Made by a program: the position numbers and the translations under genes
DNA from: Nitrosarchaeum sp.
GTDB lineage: Archaea > Thermoproteota > Nitrososphaeria > Nitrososphaerales > Nitrosopumilaceae
Assembly: GCA_009697485.1 (NCBI GenBank)
Contig: SICY01000033.1
Span: 1-7,786 of the forward strand
Reading direction: 5' to 3'
DNA: 7,786 bases
The notes under the pieces: generated by a model
The model's input: the letters and a program-made list of their open reading frames with translations, nothing else
Told to the model about the DNA's origin: nothing
Databases searched by the model: none
In this document: positions 5,626 to 7,786 of the stretch, piece by piece
Layout: the number at the start of each line of letters is the position of its first letter
Numbering within the stretch: the stretch's first letter is position 1

Positions 5626-5632
5626 CTTATAG
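5626..5632 (-). promoter_or_regulatory. Possible TATA box of the 28-residue ORF
   Basis: On the minus strand this reads CTATAAG, centred 30 bases before the ATG at 5599. It would give a leader of only a few bases. Pattern-based only. Confidence 0.3.
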
Positions 5633-5671
5633 ATCTTTCTAAATTTGAATTAGAAACTGGATCTTGGTTTT

Positions 5672-6226
5672 CTAAAGTTTTCTTAGTAGAGTAAATCTAC
5701 TTTTATCTGGTTCTATCTCTTCATGCATATCTACATTACTCACAATTCTGACTTTATAGCCTAACCATCTTTTTTGCATATTTCGGAATTTTGAGATATC
5801 ATTGATTTGTTTTTCTGCTTCATCATATCTCTCACAATTCATAATGTATTTTCCTGCAACTCTGTGTATTTCAGAAATGCCTTTTTCTAAAACATCATCC
5901 TCAAGATAATTTAAAAGTTGATGAGTAAAAACAAAATCAATTGAATAATCTTCAAAAGGTAAATCTGTAATTGAAGATTTTTGAAAATCGAACTTGGGAA
6001 GTTTTTCTTTTGCAATATTTAGCGCTATATCATTTAAATCTACACCATGAACCTCAAATGTTTCTGGAAATAGCTTCAAATCAATCCCAGTACCACATCC
6101 TATTTCTAATACGCTTGTACAACGTAATGAAACAGCCAAATCCCTTACAAATTTTGCAAATTCCTCATTAAATTTAGACTCATTTTCATTTGCATATTTG
6201 TCCCAAAACTCTTTATCGTAGTTCAT
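5672..6226 (-). CDS. Class I SAM-dependent methyltransferase
   Basis: A 184-residue cytoplasmic protein with a Rossmann-type methyltransferase core. Motif I is VLEIGCGTGIDL (39-50), the SAM-binding glycine loop. The acidic end of strand 2 is in VHGVDLND (59-66), with D63 likely contacting the SAM ribose. SSITDLPFEDYSIDFVFTHQLLNYL (84-108) covers the strand 3 and strand 4 region. The C-terminus (HRVAGKYIMNCERYDEAE onward) resembles small methyltransferases linked to surface sugar synthesis, but the match is loose and the substrate cannot be named. It is somewhat shorter than many members, which fits the lack of an extra substrate domain. The start ATG at 6226 is 38 bases after the stop of the cysteine-rich gene, so the two may share a transcript. 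A TATA-like TTAATATC around 6255 could also give it its own promoter. Confidence 0.88.
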   Translation of the reverse strand: MNYDKEFWDKYANENESKFNEEFAKFVRDLAVSLRCTSVLEIGCGTGIDLKLFPETFEVHGVDLNDIALNIAKEKLPKFDFQKSSITDLPFEDYSIDFVFTHQLLNYLEDDVLEKGISEIHRVAGKYIMNCERYDEAEKQINDISKFRNMQKRWLGYKVRIVSNVDMHEEIEPDKSRFTLLRKL

Positions 6227-6264
6227 AAAATATTTTCATATGTCTTGTATTTGATATTAATTGT

Positions 6265-6426
6265 TTAATGCTGACACTTGCAAGGAATAAGTTTTATGTC
6301 AAACGTACAATCATGTGGACCATCTGATCTGTTATCCATTGGAATCTCTTTCATACAATCTTCATGGCGACCTTTTCTACAAAACCAACAAATCTCTTGG
6401 GTATTTCCAGTTGCACAATATTCCAT
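6265..6426 (-). CDS. Cysteine-rich 53-residue protein, probable metal-binding mini-protein
   Basis: A small minus-strand gene running from ATG 6426 to TAA 6265-6267. The product starts MEYCATGNTQEICWFCRKG and has seven Cys (4, 13, 16, 24, 40, 49, 51) and three His (21, 38, 53) in 53 residues. CWFCRKGRHEDC (13-24) gives CxxC-x4-H-x2-C, and IPCKCQH ends the chain with CxCxH. This density suggests one or two zinc sites, or another soft metal such as iron or copper; no known family is recognised. There is no signal peptide or membrane segment. It sits 42 bases after ilvE and 38 bases before the methyltransferase, all on one strand. No start codon is available upstream before an in-frame stop. A longer frame exists on the opposite strand but lacks coding character. 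I consider the gene real because of its composition, clean ends and operon-like fit. Confidence 0.75.
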   Translation of the reverse strand: MEYCATGNTQEICWFCRKGRHEDCMKEIPMDNRSDGPHDCTFDIKLIPCKCQH

Positions 6427-6468
6427 GCTTATATCACTGTATTTGTGGGTAAAAAACTTCTTGGAAAA

Positions 6469-7383
6469 TTAGATAAAAGTCAACCATGGCAAGAACCTTT
6501 CATCTTTTCCCATTGTAACATCTGAAAATGATTTTTGTAATGCTTTTGTAATTTTCCCCATTTTTGCATTTCCTATTATTACTTTATCAATTTGTGTAAC
6601 TGATTTTACCTCTGCAGCTGTTCCTGTCATAAATATTTCATCAGCACAATACAAGTCATCTCTTTCAAGATCTCTTTCTATTACAAATCCGCCATTTTCT
6701 TCAATGATTTGGATTACACTATCTCTTGTAATTCCTTCTAGCCCTCCTGCTGAAAGTGGAGGCGTTTGAATAATGTCATCTTTTATGACAAAAATATTTT
6801 CTGCACTACCTTCGGCAATTTTTCCATGCAAATTTAACATTATTGCTTCATCATATCCATTTTCAAGTGCTTCTACTCTTGCCAGTGCAGCATTTGCATA
6901 GTTTGATGCTGCTTTTGCTTGCATTGGTTGCGATCTAGAATCTATCTTTATCCAACTTGAAACCTTACATTTTGCACCAGAGAATTTTCCTGCTTTTCCT
7001 TCTCCCATACTCCACTCCCAACAAGCAATTGATACATCAACTTTGTTTGGAGTTGGTGTAAGACCCATTGTACCATAACCATAGTATGCTAACGGTCTAA
7101 TGTAACACTCTTTTAAGCTGCTAGCCTTTACAGTTTTAATAATCGCATCTGAGATCTCTTTTTTAGAAAATTGCATCTTCATAGAATATAGTTTTGCTGA
7201 ATTGAAGAGTCTATCCACGTGTTCTGCAAGTCGGAAAATCGCTGAGCCATTAGGAGTATCATAACATCTAATCCCTTCAAAGATTGATGTTGAATAATGC
7301 AAGGCATGAGTAAGTACATGTACTTTGGCATCTTTGAATGGAACTAATTTCCCATTCATCCAAATTTTGCCAATTTCTTTCAT
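6469..7383 (-). CDS. ilvE: Branched-chain amino acid aminotransferase (class IV, PLP)
   Basis: A full-length 304-residue fold-type IV aminotransferase. It transfers amino groups between glutamate and the keto acids of Val, Leu and Ile, the last step of their synthesis. The N-terminal part IGKIWMNGKLVPFKDAKVHV and HYSTSIFEGIRCYD (29-42) is typical, as is RLAEHVDRLFNSAKL (51-65). The PLP lysine is K157 in MQAKAASNYANAALA, matching K160 of E. coli IlvE. EGSAENIFVI (191-200) and LEGITRDSV (215-223) bind the cofactor phosphate and pyridine ring, and GTAAEVKSV (254-262) closes the site. D-amino acid transaminases and aminodeoxychorismate lyases share the fold, but the strong likeness to IlvE through EGIRCY and RPLAYYG favours branched-chain substrates. 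ATG 7383 lies about 27 bases after a CTTTAAAT box, so the message should be leaderless. Confidence 0.94.
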   Translation of the reverse strand: MKEIGKIWMNGKLVPFKDAKVHVLTHALHYSTSIFEGIRCYDTPNGSAIFRLAEHVDRLFNSAKLYSMKMQFSKKEISDAIIKTVKASSLKECYIRPLAYYGYGTMGLTPTPNKVDVSIACWEWSMGEGKAGKFSGAKCKVSSWIKIDSRSQPMQAKAASNYANAALARVEALENGYDEAIMLNLHGKIAEGSAENIFVIKDDIIQTPPLSAGGLEGITRDSVIQIIEENGGFVIERDLERDDLYCADEIFMTGTAAEVKSVTQIDKVIIGNAKMGKITKALQKSFSDVTMGKDERFLPWLTFI

Positions 7384-7406
7384 AGGAGAGGGAAAATACT
7401 CTACTA

Positions 7407-7414
7407 ATTTAAAG
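7407..7414 (-). promoter_or_regulatory. TATA-box-like promoter of ilvE
   Basis: On the minus strand this reads CTTTAAAT, the same octamer as at 4705-4712. Its centre is about 27 bases before the ilvE ATG, giving a leaderless or nearly leaderless message. It also lies in the divergent gap shared with the gene at 7472. Confidence 0.6.
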
Positions 7415-7471
7415 AATTATCTTTAGAATGAAATTTTATGGAAAATCTGGAAACTACATATTTGACCAAGC

Positions 7472-7690
7472 ATGTTTTTCAGCATGGAATGGGTTTTGGG
7501 TTTTATTGCAATTGCACTTTTAATAGTTGGTTTGGTTGGTCAAGCCTTTGAAATGAAAAAGATTAGACTGGCTACTAATCGAGATGAAGAGCTAGCCTCA
7601 GCCAATATTTTTCTAAACAAGAAAAACTTCAAGTGGTACGCAATAATCTGTGCAGGCATGATTCTTTGGTATGCATCTGAGCGTAGCTAA
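7472..7690 (+). CDS. Small protein with two membrane segments, unknown function
   Basis: A 72-residue protein with a hydrophobic segment at about 7-24 (VLGFIAIALLIVGLVG), a charged middle stretch (EMKKIRLATNRDEELASANIFLNKKNFK) and a second, shorter hydrophobic segment at about 55-67 (WYAIICAGMILWY). The pattern suggests a helical hairpin in the membrane with the basic loop inside. No family is recognised. ATG 7472 is used here; ATG 7484 (M5) would remove only four residues and cannot be excluded. It is transcribed away from ilvE across an 88-base gap. AAATTTTATGG near 7431-7441 or ACATATTTG near 7456-7464 might act as its promoter. Codon use and hydrophobicity pattern make it a credible gene, but its role is unknown. 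Confidence 0.65.
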   Translation: MFFSMEWVLGFIAIALLIVGLVGQAFEMKKIRLATNRDEELASANIFLNKKNFKWYAIICAGMILWYASERS

Positions 7691-7710
7691 ATTGTCTATA
7701 TAGATCAGCT

Positions 7711-7718
7711 CTAAATAC
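7711..7718 (+). promoter_or_regulatory. TATA-box-like element near the right edge
   Basis: CTAAATAC lies about 30 bases before a GTG codon at 7744, matching the spacing of the other predicted promoters here. It could drive the gene cut by the window edge. Confidence 0.35.
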
Positions 7719-7743
7719 TAGAAAATCTAACTATACTTAACGC

Positions 7744-7786
7744 GTGTTTTTGGGTAACGCCGGACTAAGTCTAGATAACGGTCCAT
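7744..7786 (+). other. Possible start of a gene truncated by the right edge
   Basis: From GTG 7744 the frame stays open to the window end and reads VFLGNAGLSLDNGP; a stop (TAA 7738-7740) lies just upstream. TTG 7750 is another possible start. The last 45 bases are visibly richer in G and C than the surroundings, so a structured RNA gene is an alternative. On the minus strand the same bases also read through to a TAG, so the tail of a convergent gene cannot be ruled out. Too little is present to decide. Confidence 0.25.

Noticed and set aside
5971..6171. 66-residue plus-strand open frame
   Set aside because: It lies opposite the SAM-binding part of the methyltransferase (IGCGTG motif) and has no independent support.
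6278..6472. 64-residue plus-strand open frame opposite the Cys-rich gene
   Set aside because: It is antisense to the 53-residue Cys-rich frame, has no recognisable promoter or ribosome site, runs into the ilvE end, and its composition is not protein-like.
1..7786. CRISPR arrays, insertion sequences, integrase sites or prophage genes, including at the tRNA-Lys 3' end
   Set aside because: No regularly spaced repeats, transposase or integrase motifs, or duplicated tRNA 3' end were seen; apart from the cupredoxin domain duplication the window shows no mobile signature.

Overview
The window looks like chromosomal DNA from an ammonia-oxidising archaeon of the Nitrosopumilus type (Thaumarchaeota/Nitrososphaerota). 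It is AT-rich. Genes start on ATG, TTG or possibly GTG shortly after TATA-like boxes of the CTTTAAAT kind, with very short predicted leaders. Transcripts appear to end in plain T-runs rather than hairpins. The tRNA has no encoded CCA. The oxidase operon relies on blue copper proteins, which fits the copper-based electron transport proposed for these archaea. The genus assignment is inference; the archaeal, aerobic assignment is well supported.

Region 1 (1-380): the 3' part of a histidine phosphatase gene that enters from the left.

Region 2 (about 399-4146): a compact plus-strand operon for an A-type heme-copper (aa3-like) terminal oxidase. Its order is the first half of subunit II (membrane anchor), the second half of subunit II (one helix plus the CuA domain), subunit I, a membrane-anchored protein with two plastocyanin-like domains, and a half-size heme A synthase. 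The copper protein could deliver electrons to CuA, subunit I reduces oxygen, and the synthase makes the heme. No subunit III gene is present. Tail to tail with this operon, overlapping it by 11 bases, lies a minus-strand gene for an exported single-pass membrane protein that may bind copper.

Region 3 (about 4705-5479): a START-like (SRPBCC) protein with an apparent ribbon-helix-helix tail, then a tRNA-Lys(CTT).

Region 4 (7414 down to 5513, minus strand): a branched-chain aminotransferase (ilvE), a 53-residue cysteine-rich protein, a SAM-dependent methyltransferase, and a possible 28-residue ORF. Spacing is tight enough for ilvE, the small protein and the methyltransferase to be co-transcribed.

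Region 5 (7472-7786, plus strand): a small protein with two membrane segments, then a promoter-like box and what may be the first codons of another gene cut by the right edge.

Most of the window is conserved core archaeal genome. The points that most deserve a second look are the split subunit II, two unusual substitutions in subunit I, the duplicated copper domain with near-identical DNA, the SRPBCC-RHH fusion, and the cysteine-rich mini-protein.
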